From contig NZ_FOJA01000001.1 of assembly GCF_900110535.1 (NCBI RefSeq), positions 2,639,393 through 2,703,392 of the forward strand: a stretch of 64,000 bases of DNA. The letters are read 5' to 3'. The position numbers and the translations under genes were made by a program. How positions within the stretch are numbered: the stretch's first letter is position 1; each line of letters starts with the position of its first letter. The stretch is from Halobacterium jilantaiense (GTDB taxonomy: Archaea > Halobacteriota > Halobacteria > Halobacteriales > Halobacteriaceae). The notes below the pieces were generated by a model. The model was not told the DNA's origin and did no database searches. It saw only the letters and a program-made list of their open reading frames with translations. Positions 43,949 through 52,931 of this stretch are shown here, piece after piece.

Positions 43949-45414
43949 CTGAGCTTCGAGACCGTCTCGCGGACCTCCTCGACGGTCTGCACCTGGTCGT
44001 CGGTCGCGTCGGCGATGTCGTCGAGAGCGTCCGCAATCTCCCGCGCGCGGTCGTCGACCTGGTCGACCATCCCCGCGACCTCCTCGGCGCTCACGGCCTG
44101 GTCGTCGGTCGCCGACGACACCTCCTGCACGCCGGTGGCGGCGTCCTCGACCGCGTCCGTGATGTCCTGGAGCGTCTCCATCGCCTCCTCGACGCGCTCG
44201 ACGCCCTCCCCGATGCGCTGGCTCACCTCGTCGAGCTGGTCGACGGTCTCCTCGGTGTCTTCCTGCATCCGTTCGACGAGCTCCTCGACGCGCGTGGACT
44301 GCTCGCGGGACTCCTCGGCGAGCGCCTTCACCTCGTCGGCGACGACGGCGAACCCGTCCCCGGCTTCGCCGGCGCGAGCGGCCTCGATGGAGGCGTTTAG
44401 CGCGAGCAGATTCGTCTGCTCCGCGATGTCGTCGATGACGCCGGTCACGGACTCCACGTCGGCCGCGCGCTCCCGGAGCTGTTCGACGTCCGCGGCGACA
44501 CCGTCGGTCGCCTCGTCGATTTCGGTCATCGTGTCCAGCGCGTCGTCGGCGGCGGCCTCGCCCTGCTGTGCGAGCGCCTCCGCGTCCTCGCTGGTCTGGC
44601 GGACGTCGTCGGCGGTCGCAGCGACCTCCTCGATGCTCGCCGACACGCTGGATATCTCGCGGCTGACGTCGGTCATCCGGTCGACCTGCTCGTCGGTCGC
44701 GGCCCGCATGTCGTCCGTCCGCTCCGCGACGTCCCGGGAGGTCGTCTCCAGCGAGGACAGCGGCGCTTCGACGTCCTCCGTGACGGCGTCCGCCAGCTCC
44801 TGACGGCGGTCGATCTCCTCCTGGAGGCGCTGGGCGTACGAGTCGATGTAGGTGTCCATCGCCACCTGCTGGTCGAACGTCAGCAGCTTCAGCATCGGGA
44901 GGAACCGGGACACGAGTTCGTCGACGGCGGCCGCCGCCTCGTCGCCGCGGTCGGCCGTCACGTCCTCGGCGAGCGCGTCCAGCAAGCCCTCATAGTAGCG
45001 GGTGTACGCGCCCAGATACACTTCCGGGCCGAGGTCGAGGAAGTCGTGGAGCTTCCCGATGCGGGCGCGACCCTCGACGTAGTCGCGGTCGTACTCGCCG
45101 CGGCCGAGCCCTCGGAGGTACTGCGTCTGCGTGCGTTTCAGCTGGTCGACGGCCTTCGTGGAGCGACCCATGATGTCGACCGTGCGGTCGTGGCGCTGGA
45201 GGTGGTCGTAGAAGTCGTCGACGAGGTCGTCGGCGATCCGGTCGAAGAGGTCGGCCTCGTCGGCCAGCGCGGTTTCGTCGTCGTCGTCGAGACCCGTGAA
45301 CGCCTTCCGCCAGGCGATCTCGTCGTCGTCGAGTCCGATTCTGTCGGCGAGGGCTGCACCGTCGACTCCGCGTCGGACGTCGTCGGTCACAGCGGGGGGC
45401 TTGTCAGCGACCAT
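43945..45414 (-). CDS. hemAT: Haem-based aerotactic transducer HemAT
   Basis: 489 residues. N-terminal globin-coupled sensor (about 1-185) with the proximal haem ligand His123 in [10 protein letters not shown], followed by a methyl-accepting chemotaxis signalling domain whose tip reads [21 protein letters not shown]. No membrane helices: a soluble oxygen sensor for aerotaxis signalling to CheA/CheW (not in the window). Length and His123 agree with HemAT of Halobacterium. Start 45414: a TATA-like box at 45436-45442 lies about 25 nt upstream and excludes the in-frame ATG at 45435. Confidence 0.95.
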   Translation of the reverse strand: MVADKPPAVTDDVRRGVDGAALADRIGLDDDEIAWRKAFTGLDDDDETALADEADLFDRIADDLVDDFYDHLQRHDRTVDIMGRSTKAVDQLKRTQTQYLRGLGRGEYDRDYVEGRARIGKLHDFLDLGPEVYLGAYTRYYEGLLDALAEDVTADRGDEAAAAVDELVSRFLPMLKLLTFDQQVAMDTYIDSYAQRLQEEIDRRQELADAVTEDVEAPLSSLETTSRDVAERTDDMRAATDEQVDRMTDVSREISSVSASIEEVAATADDVRQTSEDAEALAQQGEAAADDALDTMTEIDEATDGVAADVEQLRERAADVESVTGVIDDIAEQTNLLALNASIEAARAGEAGDGFAVVADEVKALAEESREQSTRVEELVERMQEDTEETVDQLDEVSQRIGEGVERVEEAMETLQDITDAVEDAATGVQEVSSATDDQAVSAEEVAGMVDQVDDRAREIADALDDIADATDDQVQTVEEVRETVSKLS

Positions 45415-45435
45415 ACCTCCGGTATCCGTCGCCAC

Positions 45436-45442
45436 TTTTTAT
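45436..45442 (-). promoter_or_regulatory. TATA-like box of hemAT
   Basis: Minus-strand ATAAAAA, centred about 25 nt before the ATG at 45414, giving a leaderless transcript and deciding the start codon. Confidence 0.6.
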
Positions 45443-45471
45443 GCTTTACCGACGGTAACCGAAATATACCG

Positions 45472-46545
45472 CTAGTCGAGCCGGTAGCGCAGCACCGCCG
45501 CGATGCCCCCGAGGTTCCGGAGCTGCTCGCCGGGCGCGAACTCGTGGCTGAACACCGTCACGTCGCCGCCCTGCTGTTCGACGCTCGTGACGAGGTCGTT
45601 GACGTCGACGTCCACCCACTCGCCCTCGCCGGCGCGCTCCAGTCGCAGGCGCTCGTCGAGAATCAGGAGGTCCTCGACCGCACCGAACTCCACGGCTTTC
45701 TGGACCTCGTCGATGCCGTAGGCGGCCTTCCCGTCGGTCGCCATCTCCGTCGTGAGTTCGTCGATGAGTTCGGACTCCTCCGCGATGCGGGTCTCCTCCT
45801 GGACGTCCTCGACCGCGCCGCGCTTGAGGACCTCGTGGACACCGCGGCCCCCGACCGCGCTCGTGTCCACCATCGTGATTTTCTCCTGCAGGTCCGGGTA
45901 CTCCTCGGTGACGTAGTCGAGGGCGTCCTGTTTCGTGAACCCGGGGCCGGCGAGGATGATGGCGTCGGCCTGCATGCGGGCCAGCGCGTCGGCGAGCGTC
46001 GCGAACAGTTCGTCGCGGCCGCGGTCGTTCTGCTCGCCCTTCCCGGTGGTCGCCGTGAACGATCCCTGCTCGTCGACGCCGTACTGCTGGACGACGTGGA
46101 TGTGCGCCTCCCCCTCCTCGACGGTCGCGATGGCGACGTCCGGCTGGTCGGTGGCCTCGACGGCCTCGTTCAGGCGGTCGAGCTGGTCGGGTTTCCAGTG
46201 CTTCTCGACCTCCAGTTCCTCGCGCTCCTCGACGTTCAGCGTGTGGTGCAGGCCGAGCTGGTCCTCCCGCGAGCAGTCCTCGATGGTGCCCGACACCCGC
46301 AGCCGGTTCGAGAACTTGTGGAACTCCACGTCCTCCACGTCGAGCGTGACGAACATGTGTTCGCGCTCGCCGCCGGTGTCCCGCATCTGGTCGTCGTTGC
46401 GCTGGATGCGGCGGTGGGTGTCCCCCGCCACGAAGTCCCCGGGTTCGAGGACGTACGCGAGGTGCCAGAGGTCGTCGAGGGACTCGGGGACGAGCGTGAT
46501 TCGCTCCCGGCCGCCCTCGACGGTGTGGCGGTCTTTCAGTTGCAT
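45472..46545 (-). CDS. pelA: Pelota (mRNA surveillance / ribosome rescue factor aPelota)
   Basis: 357 residues, three domains: N-terminal Sm-like ([20 protein letters not shown]), central eRF1-like ([42 protein letters not shown]) and C-terminal ([30 protein letters not shown]). The GGQ of eRF1 is absent, as expected. With aEF1A it splits stalled ribosomes. Start at 46545 ([12 protein letters not shown]). RqcH lies two genes away on the same strand. Confidence 0.94.
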   Translation of the reverse strand: MQLKDRHTVEGGRERITLVPESLDDLWHLAYVLEPGDFVAGDTHRRIQRNDDQMRDTGGEREHMFVTLDVEDVEFHKFSNRLRVSGTIEDCSREDQLGLHHTLNVEEREELEVEKHWKPDQLDRLNEAVEATDQPDVAIATVEEGEAHIHVVQQYGVDEQGSFTATTGKGEQNDRGRDELFATLADALARMQADAIILAGPGFTKQDALDYVTEEYPDLQEKITMVDTSAVGGRGVHEVLKRGAVEDVQEETRIAEESELIDELTTEMATDGKAAYGIDEVQKAVEFGAVEDLLILDERLRLERAGEGEWVDVDVNDLVTSVEQQGGDVTVFSHEFAPGEQLRNLGGIAAVLRYRLD

Positions 46546-46606
46546 ACCCGGACCGAGGACCCCCACGAGAAAAGGCTCTCTCCTTTGGTCGCCGCCCGGG
46601 GCCGCG

Positions 46607-47002
46607 CTACCCCTGGGTCGTCGCGTACGCGACGAGCAGCCCCGCGCCGACGAGGACGGGGACGACAGCGAGGCCAACGTCGAATCGGTAGCCGAGGTTC
46701 CAGGCGTACACGATGCCCTGCACCCACGCGAGCACGACGCCGAGAAAGAGGACTGTCGGACCGACACCGCCGGGGGTGCTGGTCAGCGAGTCGGGGACGA
46801 GGCGGACGAGGACGACGCTCGCGACGCCGAGCGCGGGCACCGCGAACACGCCGAGCGGCTTCGACACGTAGGAGTTCGGTTCGCTGCCGCTCCAGTGAAT
46901 CGCCATCTGGTCGGGCAGCGACGCCCACAGCGCGAGGCCGGCGAGCGCCGCGGCCGCCAGCAGGCCGACGGCGACGGCGTCCGCGCGTCGGGAACCGTAC
47001 AT
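46607..47002 (-). CDS. DUF1648 membrane protein (SdpI-like)
   Basis: 131 residues with about four hydrophobic helices. The first-loop motif [20 protein letters not shown] matches the DUF1648 domain of SdpI-type immunity proteins and their relatives. Many haloarchaeal copies exist without an Sdp toxin, and none is seen here. Start 47002 ([10 protein letters not shown]); 17 upstream codons are unlikely. Confidence 0.8.
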   Translation of the reverse strand: MYGSRRADAVAVGLLAAAALAGLALWASLPDQMAIHWSGSEPNSYVSKPLGVFAVPALGVASVVLVRLVPDSLTSTPGGVGPTVLFLGVVLAWVQGIVYAWNLGYRFDVGLAVVPVLVGAGLLVAYATTQG

Positions 47003-47153
47003 GGTCGGTGGTGGACGCGCTCGCCACGTGAACGTTCTGGTCCGTGTCAGCACCAGCCACGACGAATCCGGGTCGCATCGCGGCCGCGTCGACCCCGGAG
47101 ACGTTCCGCACGTGATCCGACGACACCCGCCACAGGACGGCTGGTGTGTTCAG

Positions 47154-47197
47154 AGACGGCCGTCTGCCGGAGGCCAACAGCGACGCGCTGCGCGTCG
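47154..47197. repeat. Two small palindromes downstream of rqcH
   Basis: AGACGGCCGTCT (47154-47165, perfect) and a hairpin CGACGCG-CTG-CGCGTCG (47181-47197), 37 nt past the rqcH stop on the minus strand. Possible 3'-end structures; the rest of the 230-bp gap is featureless. Confidence 0.4.
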
Positions 47198-47233
47198 TTC
47201 GTCGGCCCAGTCGCAAGGGGCCGGAGTGCCGGG

Positions 47234-49345
47234 TCAGTCGCGGATGCGGCTGCCGCCCGGCGGCATGTACTTCTGAATCTCGCCCGGGCTGGCGACCTTC
47301 CGGACGAACGACTGGTCGGCGAAGCGTTCGCGGAACTCCCGGTAGATGCGCTTGGCGGCGTCGCCCTGCGCGTACCGACCGGGCTCGACTTCGACGAGCG
47401 TCTCGACCTGGTCGCGGATGGCGTCCGTGGGTCCGCCGAGGACGCGCGTGTTCGGCTCGCAGGTGATGCCGACTGCCCAATCGACCGGGAGGTCCCGGAA
47501 GTACGTGCGGTCCCCGCGGATGGCGAACCCGCCCTTCTCCAGGTACTCGCCGGACTCCGGGGTCTTCGACACCTGGTCGGGAGAGACCATGTAGGCGTCG
47601 CCAGCGCCCCGGCCGTCCTTCCAGACGGACGAACACGAGACGGCGAACTGGGCGGCCTGGCGCTTGTCGCGGTCGGGCACCTCGATGTCGTTCGACGGCT
47701 CGCTGGGTTCGCTCGTCTTCAGCACCGTGATGGGGCCGCCGTGGGCCTGCGAGTGGAAGAAGCGGTCGTAGCGGTCCATGTACTTCTTCACCAGCTCCTC
47801 GTTCTGGTCGGCGTCCCGGCCGCCGAGCACGAGGAAGCCCTCGCTCGTCCGGAACCACCGGAACCGCTCGTACCACTGCTCTTGGTGGCGAATCGGAATC
47901 GACGCTCGGGCGAGCCAGTCGACGTCCTCGTCGTCCTCCTCGAACTCGGGTTCGGGTTCGGCCTCCCACTCGTCGCGGCGCTGCTTGACCGCTTCGAGGT
48001 CCTCCCGGGTGTTCTCGATGGCCGCGCGAGCGCCCGCCTTCTTCTCCTCGATGCGCTTGGCCTCCGTGTAGAGGCGGTCGGCGTTCTTCTCTACGCCGGA
48101 CTCCGGGTCGAGGGTGACGGTGTGGTCGTCGATGCGCACGAGGACCATGCCCTCTGACTCGTCGACGCCAGAGAACGCCTCCGCGCCCGGCACGTCACCG
48201 GCCGCGTCCTCGAACGTCTCCGCGATGTCCTGCCAGCCGTGCCCGGCCTCCCGGGCCTCCTGGACGGCGGTCAGCAGGTCGTCGACGAGGTCGTAGTGGC
48301 CGTACAGCGCCTCGGCCTTCTCGCGCTCGGCCTCGGCCTGCCGTTCGAAGTCCTCGATTGCCTGCTCCTGCTGCTCGATGATTCGCTGCTGTTTCTCGAT
48401 CTCGTTCTCGAAGTCGGGGCGCTCGACGGTCTCCCCGCTGTCCTCGTCCTCGCTCGTGTCGAGGTTCGTGAAGTAGTCGTCGAGCGCGGCGTCGAACGAG
48501 TCGAAGGCCTCGCTCGGCAGGTGGTCGTACTCCTGCAGGTCGACCGGCGTGACGTCCACGCGCGCTCCTCGGTCGGCGTCCTCCTCGTCGTCGGCCGGCT
48601 CGTAGTAGACGCGCGGGTCGAGGTCGCCCGCCTCGATTGCGCCGAGCAGGCGGTCGCTCGCCTCGAAGAGGGCTTCGAGGTCGGACTCCGTCGCCTCGCC
48701 GACATCCTTCGTCTTCTCGACGCCGGCCAGCGAACACAGCTCCTCGGCGTACAGCCCGCCGAAGTTGAGCTGGGTGGCGAGCGTGCGCACGAGGTCGGTG
48801 TCGGACTCCCGCATCTTCGCCGCGAACCCCTCGTAGTCGAGTTCGAGCGGATTCACGCGGGCGCTCGGGAAGCCGTACTCGCGGCCCGGCGCGACCGTCC
48901 GGGACTGCAGCCGGACGGTGTCGAGGCTGTCGACGACCTCGCCCTGCGGGTCGAGGACGGCGATGTTGCCGTCTCCGAACAGCTCTGCGACCACGGTCGT
49001 GTCGGCGTCCTCGCGCCGGAACTCGAACTCGAGGATGCGGTCGAACCCGTGCTGTCGCACCTCGTGGAAGTCCGCGCCCGAGAGCCGGTTCCGCAGCATC
49101 TTCGCGAAGTTCGGCGGCCGGCCCGGCGCGTCCGGTACGTGGGTCGGGTCGGCGACGTGCGCGCGCTTCGTGTCCCCGACTTCGATGAGCAACTCCACCC
49201 GCCCGCGGTCGAAGTCCCGCATCTTCAGGCGGAGGAGGTCGTCGCCGTAGAGGTAGGCCTTGTCGACTTTCGCCCCCGCGTACTCGTTGAGTTCCGCCGT
49301 GAGGGCGACGAGGTCGACGCTCGTCACCTCCCGCTTCTGGTCCAT
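47234..49345 (-). CDS. rqcH: Ribosome-associated quality control protein RqcH (NEMF/Rqc2 family)
   Basis: 703 residues. NFACT-N (about 1-230; VTSVDLVALTAELNEYAGAKV, PPNFAKMLRNRL), helix-hairpin-helix and a long coiled coil (about 305-365 and 430-470), then NFACT-R (YERFRWFRTSEGFLVLGGRDADQN). The family binds the split large subunit with peptidyl-tRNA and can add C-terminal alanine tails. The region rich in Glu (EPEPEFEEDDED) before NFACT-R suits a halophile. Start 49345 (MDQKREVTSVDL). Confidence 0.93.
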   Translation of the reverse strand: MDQKREVTSVDLVALTAELNEYAGAKVDKAYLYGDDLLRLKMRDFDRGRVELLIEVGDTKRAHVADPTHVPDAPGRPPNFAKMLRNRLSGADFHEVRQHGFDRILEFEFRREDADTTVVAELFGDGNIAVLDPQGEVVDSLDTVRLQSRTVAPGREYGFPSARVNPLELDYEGFAAKMRESDTDLVRTLATQLNFGGLYAEELCSLAGVEKTKDVGEATESDLEALFEASDRLLGAIEAGDLDPRVYYEPADDEEDADRGARVDVTPVDLQEYDHLPSEAFDSFDAALDDYFTNLDTSEDEDSGETVERPDFENEIEKQQRIIEQQEQAIEDFERQAEAEREKAEALYGHYDLVDDLLTAVQEAREAGHGWQDIAETFEDAAGDVPGAEAFSGVDESEGMVLVRIDDHTVTLDPESGVEKNADRLYTEAKRIEEKKAGARAAIENTREDLEAVKQRRDEWEAEPEPEFEEDDEDVDWLARASIPIRHQEQWYERFRWFRTSEGFLVLGGRDADQNEELVKKYMDRYDRFFHSQAHGGPITVLKTSEPSEPSNDIEVPDRDKRQAAQFAVSCSSVWKDGRGAGDAYMVSPDQVSKTPESGEYLEKGGFAIRGDRTYFRDLPVDWAVGITCEPNTRVLGGPTDAIRDQVETLVEVEPGRYAQGDAAKRIYREFRERFADQSFVRKVASPGEIQKYMPPGGSRIRD

Positions 49346-49654
49346 GCCAACTCCGTTGTCGGCCGCCACCCCTCTGCCTTACGGTCCGCGTGGCGCGGCG
49401 CTGCCGCGCCACGTTCGAGCGAACGGCGACCACCGGGAGCCGTGAGCGGCGGTGCCGACCGCAGGGAGACACCGGACTGGAACGCGGAGCGCAGCGACGC
49501 GTGAGCCAGTGGCCGAGCGCAGCGAGGCCACTGACTGCGCGAGCGGGGAGAGGCGACCTGCGAGCCGCGTGGCGCGGCAGCGCCGCGCCACGATTCTCCG
49601 CGGCTGCAACTGCCACCGACGTATTAGGCGGGGCCGGGGCCGACAGGGTAGGTG
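49346..49654. other. 309-bp intergenic region holding a hairpin-bounded element
   Basis: No protein-like frame. Almost all of it is the 204-bp structured element described separately (49389-49592). About 60 bp remain before the small membrane gene. Confidence 0.55.
49389..49592. repeat. 204-bp element with two inverted, self-complementary 25-bp ends
   Basis: Each end is a hairpin of 11-bp perfect arms (CGTGGCGCGGC) with a 3-nt loop: GCT on the left (49389-49413), AGC on the right (49568-49592), so the ends are exact inverted copies. Inside is a further hairpin (CAGTGGCC, 49507-49514, pairing with 49526-49533) and GAGCGCAGCGA-type words. No ORF and no clear target-site duplication was seen. 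Confidence 0.55.
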
Positions 49655-49867
49655 ATGGCTTCGAAGCTCGCAGGCTGGTTCGGTTCGCTGTCGTTCGCAC
49701 AGCAGATTATCGTGCTCGCGCTCGTGTTCGACCCGCTCGGGTTCGCTGGCGGCTGGCTGCTCGCGCCGTCGGTCGGTCTCGAACCGCTCTTCGGTGCCGT
49801 CTTCGGCGTGGTGGCTGCCAGCATCCCGACGTCGCTGCACGTGCTCCGGGAGGCGTCCGCAGCCTGA
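49655..49867 (+). CDS. Two-helix small membrane protein
   Basis: 70 residues: an amphipathic start (MASKLAGWFGSLSF), then hydrophobic helices about 17-36 and 44-60. A GTG lies 3 nt upstream. It converges on the ZIP transporter gene with a 7-nt gap. Family and function not recognised. Confidence 0.65.
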   Translation: MASKLAGWFGSLSFAQQIIVLALVFDPLGFAGGWLLAPSVGLEPLFGAVFGVVAASIPTSLHVLREASAA

Positions 49868-49874
49868 CGGCGCG

Positions 49875-50681
49875 TCAAGCCAGCGTCACGTCGAGGTACA
49901 GCATCACGATGACGCCCGCCATCAGGCCGAGCGTGGCGGCGCGCTCGTTGCCGTTCGAGTGGGTCTCGGGGACGATTTCGTCGCTGATGACGAACAGCAT
50001 CCCACCCGCCGCGAACCCCATCGCGTACGGGAGGATGGCGCTGGAGACGCTGACAGCGAGCGCGCCCAGCACCACCATCGGAATCTCCACGAGGCCCGCT
50101 CTGGCTCCTGCGAGGGCCGCGTACGTCGTCCGGTCGAAGCCCGCGTTCACGGCCGCGACCGAGACGGCCAGCCCCTCCGGAATGTTCTGCAGGCCGATAG
50201 CGAGCATCAGCGACAGTCCCTCGCTGACGTTCCCGCTGCCGAAGCCGACACCGACCGCCAAGCCTTCTGGCATGTTGTGGATGGTGATGGCGACGATGAA
50301 CAGCAGTAGCGGCGCGAGGTCGGCCTGCGAGACGGTCTGGTCGGCGCGCTCCCGGCCCGTGATGAGCACGTGGACGTGGGGCACCCAGCGGTCAGCGCGG
50401 TCGAGGAGGACGACGCCGAGCACGATGCCCGCGATGACCTCCAGCAGGCCGTTCTGGCCGCCGAACTCGATGCCGGGGAGGATGAGACTCGTGAAGCTCG
50501 CCGCGAGCATCACGCCCGCCGCGAACCCGAGCGCGCCGTCCAGCGACCGCTGGCTCGGGTCGCGCCAGACCACTACCGCGAGCGCGCCGACGAGGTTCAG
50601 GCCGGCGACCACCAGCCCCCCGACGAACGCCTGCAGCAGGGGATCGGTCCCCGCGACGTCGAGGAACCACGTTTCCAGCAT
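49875..50681 (-). CDS. ZIP-family divalent metal transporter
   Basis: 268 residues, about eight membrane helices. Metal-path motifs: TIHNMPEGLAVGVGFG in helix 4, GLQNIPEGLAVS in helix 5 and SDEIVPETHSNGNE near the C-terminus. ZIP proteins bring Zn2+, Fe2+ or Mn2+ into the cytoplasm; specificity is unknown. The intracellular loop is short with one VPHVHVL pair of histidines. Start 50681 has a TATA-like ACTTATG (minus) about 28 nt upstream. Divergent from surE. Confidence 0.9.
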   Translation of the reverse strand: MLETWFLDVAGTDPLLQAFVGGLVVAGLNLVGALAVVVWRDPSQRSLDGALGFAAGVMLAASFTSLILPGIEFGGQNGLLEVIAGIVLGVVLLDRADRWVPHVHVLITGRERADQTVSQADLAPLLLFIVAITIHNMPEGLAVGVGFGSGNVSEGLSLMLAIGLQNIPEGLAVSVAAVNAGFDRTTYAALAGARAGLVEIPMVVLGALAVSVSSAILPYAMGFAAGGMLFVISDEIVPETHSNGNERAATLGLMAGVIVMLYLDVTLA

Positions 50682-50777
50682 ACGGCCACCAATCGGAGCC
50701 GGCACATAAGTCCGTGCCGACGCGGGCCGCAGTCCGCTTTCGCAACGCCTACCCTCGCCGGCGCGAAACGCCAGCCG

Positions 50778-51557
50778 ATGAGTGACTCGCTGTCCGTCCT
50801 TCTCACGAACGACGACGGCATCGACGCCCCGGGGATACGCGCCCTCCGCGATGCGCTCGCCGACGACGGCCACGACGTCACGGTGGTCGCGCCCGCCGAC
50901 GAGCAGTCCGGCTCCGGGCAGACCCGGACCTTCGACGTGCTGGACTACGAGGACCGCGACGACGGCGGGTACGCGGTCCACGGCACGCCCGCCGACTGCG
51001 TCGGCGTCGCCGTCGCCGGCCTCGACATCTCGCCGGACGTCGTCGTCTCCGGCTGCAACGACGGCCCGAACCTCGGCGCGCACATCCTCGCACGCTCGGG
51101 CACTGTCGGCGCTGCGATGGAGGCCGCGTTCCTCGGGCTGCCCGCCGTCGCCGTCTCGATGTACGACTGGGAGTTCGACCCCGCTGGCGGCTGGGAGCCC
51201 GAGTACGAGAACTTCGACACCGCGGCCGAGACGGCCGCCGACATCGTCCCCGACTTCGTCGACGGCTCGCTGCTGCCGACCGCTGACTACCTCTCCGTGA
51301 ACGCGCCCGCCGCCCGCCACGCCGACGACCCGGTCATGCGCGTCACCCGACCCACCCGCGAGTACGAACTGCAGGCGAACTTCACTGGCGACGGCGTCGA
51401 CGTCGAGGACCGCTTCTGGTACCAGTTCCTCGATCGCGACGTCCCCGACCCCAGCGGCACCGACCGGTACCACTGCGTCGACAACGAAGTCTCCATCTCC
51501 CCGCTCACCGTCCCGCACTCCGTCGCCGACGGCGCGACCGTGGGCGGGCTGCTGTAG
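50778..51557 (+). CDS. surE: 5'/3'-nucleotidase SurE
   Basis: 259 residues. LLTNDDGIDAPGI holds the two metal-binding Asp residues, APADEQSGSGQ the Ser/Gly loop, and SGCNDGPNLG the Asn. Typical SurE phosphatase, active on nucleoside monophosphates. The start at 50778 (MSDSLSVLLTNDDG) is certain from the family. One of two nucleotidase types in the window (the other at 1.3-2.7 kb). Confidence 0.95.
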   Translation: MSDSLSVLLTNDDGIDAPGIRALRDALADDGHDVTVVAPADEQSGSGQTRTFDVLDYEDRDDGGYAVHGTPADCVGVAVAGLDISPDVVVSGCNDGPNLGAHILARSGTVGAAMEAAFLGLPAVAVSMYDWEFDPAGGWEPEYENFDTAAETAADIVPDFVDGSLLPTADYLSVNAPAARHADDPVMRVTRPTREYELQANFTGDGVDVEDRFWYQFLDRDVPDPSGTDRYHCVDNEVSISPLTVPHSVADGATVGGLL

Positions 51558-51601
51558 CCCGACCCCAACGGTTATTCTGTGGGCCGCCGGACCGGTAGCT
51601 C

Positions 51602-52321
51602 GTGCCGCCCGAGGAGACCCCGACGGTGGAGGCAGCGTACGACAGACTGGCGGCGACCTACGAGCGACAGGAGGACGACCCCTACTGCGCGGACTTCGAG
51701 TTCCCCGCCATGACGGACCTCGTGCCCGACGTGGCCGGGAAGCGCGTCCTCGACGCGGGCTGCGGCCACGGCCGGTACGCCGAGTGGCTGGCCGACCGCG
51801 GCGCGGACGTCGTCGCCGTCGACGAGAACGCCGAGATGCTGGACCGCGCGGAGCGGCGAGTCGGCGACCGGGTGGCGCTACACCGAGCGGACATCACGGA
51901 GCCGCTGGCGTTCGCCGACGACGGCGAGTTCGACGGCGTCGTCTGCGGGCTCTCGCTGCACTACGTCGAGGACTGGCGAGAGCCGTTCGCGGAGTTCGCT
52001 CGAATCCTCGCGCCGGGCGGGTTTCTCGCGTTCTCCGCCCAGCACCCGGTGGACGAGTACGTCGCGTTCGAGGCCGAGGACTACTTCGCGGTCGAGCGCG
52101 AGACGATGACGTGGCCGGCCGCCGACGGCGAGGTCGACGTACCGTTCTACCGCCGGCCGTTCGCCGAGGCCGTGAACCCGCTCCTCGAAACCGGGTTCCA
52201 ACTCGACGAGCTGGTCGAACCGACGCCCAGCCCCACGTTCGAGGACGAGAAACCCGAATCGTACGAGAAGCGGCTGCGGTACCCGACGTTCCTCTGTATC
52301 AGGGCGTCACTCTCGGAGTAG
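51602..52321 (+). CDS. Class I SAM-dependent methyltransferase
   Basis: 239 residues. Motif I VLDAGCGHGRYAEWLADRGA, acidic motif II VVAVDENAEML, post-motif LHRADITE and motif IV FDGVVCGLSLHYVEDW. C-terminal substrate part is specific to a haloarchaeal subgroup. Methyl acceptor unknown; small-molecule (UbiE-like or SmtA-like) is more likely than protein. GTG start, 44 nt after surE on the same strand, so possibly co-transcribed. Confidence 0.87.
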   Translation: MPPEETPTVEAAYDRLAATYERQEDDPYCADFEFPAMTDLVPDVAGKRVLDAGCGHGRYAEWLADRGADVVAVDENAEMLDRAERRVGDRVALHRADITEPLAFADDGEFDGVVCGLSLHYVEDWREPFAEFARILAPGGFLAFSAQHPVDEYVAFEAEDYFAVERETMTWPAADGEVDVPFYRRPFAEAVNPLLETGFQLDELVEPTPSPTFEDEKPESYEKRLRYPTFLCIRASLSE

Positions 52322-52420
52322 GGGCGGTTCGTGGCGTCTGCCGGTGACGGTCGAGACATTCAGGGCGAGCGAACGCCCGCAATACAGAACTGGGTGGCCG
52401 CTGTTTCGCCGAGTCGAGGG

Positions 52421-52870
52421 ATGAAGTACTGCATCAACTGCGGTGCGGACATCGACCCGAACGCCGAACTCTGCCTCGAGTGCGGCGTCAACCAGACCAA
52501 ACCCCTCACCGGCGGGAACGGGGACCGCGGTGCCGGCGAGAAGTACTGTCTGCACTGCGGCGAACTCGTCGACGAGCGGGCCGAGACGTGTCCCGACTGT
52601 CGGGTCGAGCAGCGGTCGCTATCGAACGGCTCGGGGGACGCCGAACGGGTCGCCGCCGGCGTGCTCGCTGTCCTGCTCGGGAGCTTCGGCGCGCACAAGT
52701 TCTACCAAAACAACGTCGCGCTCGGTCTTCTCTACCTCTGTCTGTGCTGGACGCTCGTTCCGGCCGTCGTCTCGTTCGCCGAGGGTGTCCTGATGCTGTT
52801 CGCGGACGAGCGGGCGTACGAGACGAAGTACGCAGACGGCGGCGTTCTCGGGTCGTCGGTCGGTGGGTGA
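52421..52870 (+). CDS. Double zinc-ribbon TM2-domain membrane protein
   Basis: 149 residues. Two CxxC...CxxC zinc ribbons (CINCGADIDPNAELCLECG and CLHCGELVDERAETCPDC) precede a TM2 domain: LLGSFGAHKFYQNNVALGLLY, then a second helix ending in the EGVLMLFADE motif. The domain pairing is common in archaea and bacteria, function unknown. The start at 52421 (MKYCINCG) is where the zinc ribbon begins; the open frame before it is not protein-like. Confidence 0.85.
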   Translation: MKYCINCGADIDPNAELCLECGVNQTKPLTGGNGDRGAGEKYCLHCGELVDERAETCPDCRVEQRSLSNGSGDAERVAAGVLAVLLGSFGAHKFYQNNVALGLLYLCLCWTLVPAVVSFAEGVLMLFADERAYETKYADGGVLGSSVGG

Positions 52871-52931
52871 CCGGCGGCGAACAGGGGACGCGACCGCACC
52901 GGTGTGGTACCGGGCGGGTGCGTGACCGCGG

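Noticed and set aside
46607..47002. Sdp-type toxin-immunity locus
   Set aside because: The DUF1648 protein resembles SdpI, but no SdpC-like toxin or SdpR regulator is nearby.
45046..47031. 661-codon plus-strand frame
   Set aside because: Antisense to hemAT, Pelota and the DUF1648 gene; no protein-like motif.
49389..49592. Insertion sequence
   Set aside because: Terminal inverted repeats are present but there is no transposase frame and no target duplication was seen; kept as a repeat element only.
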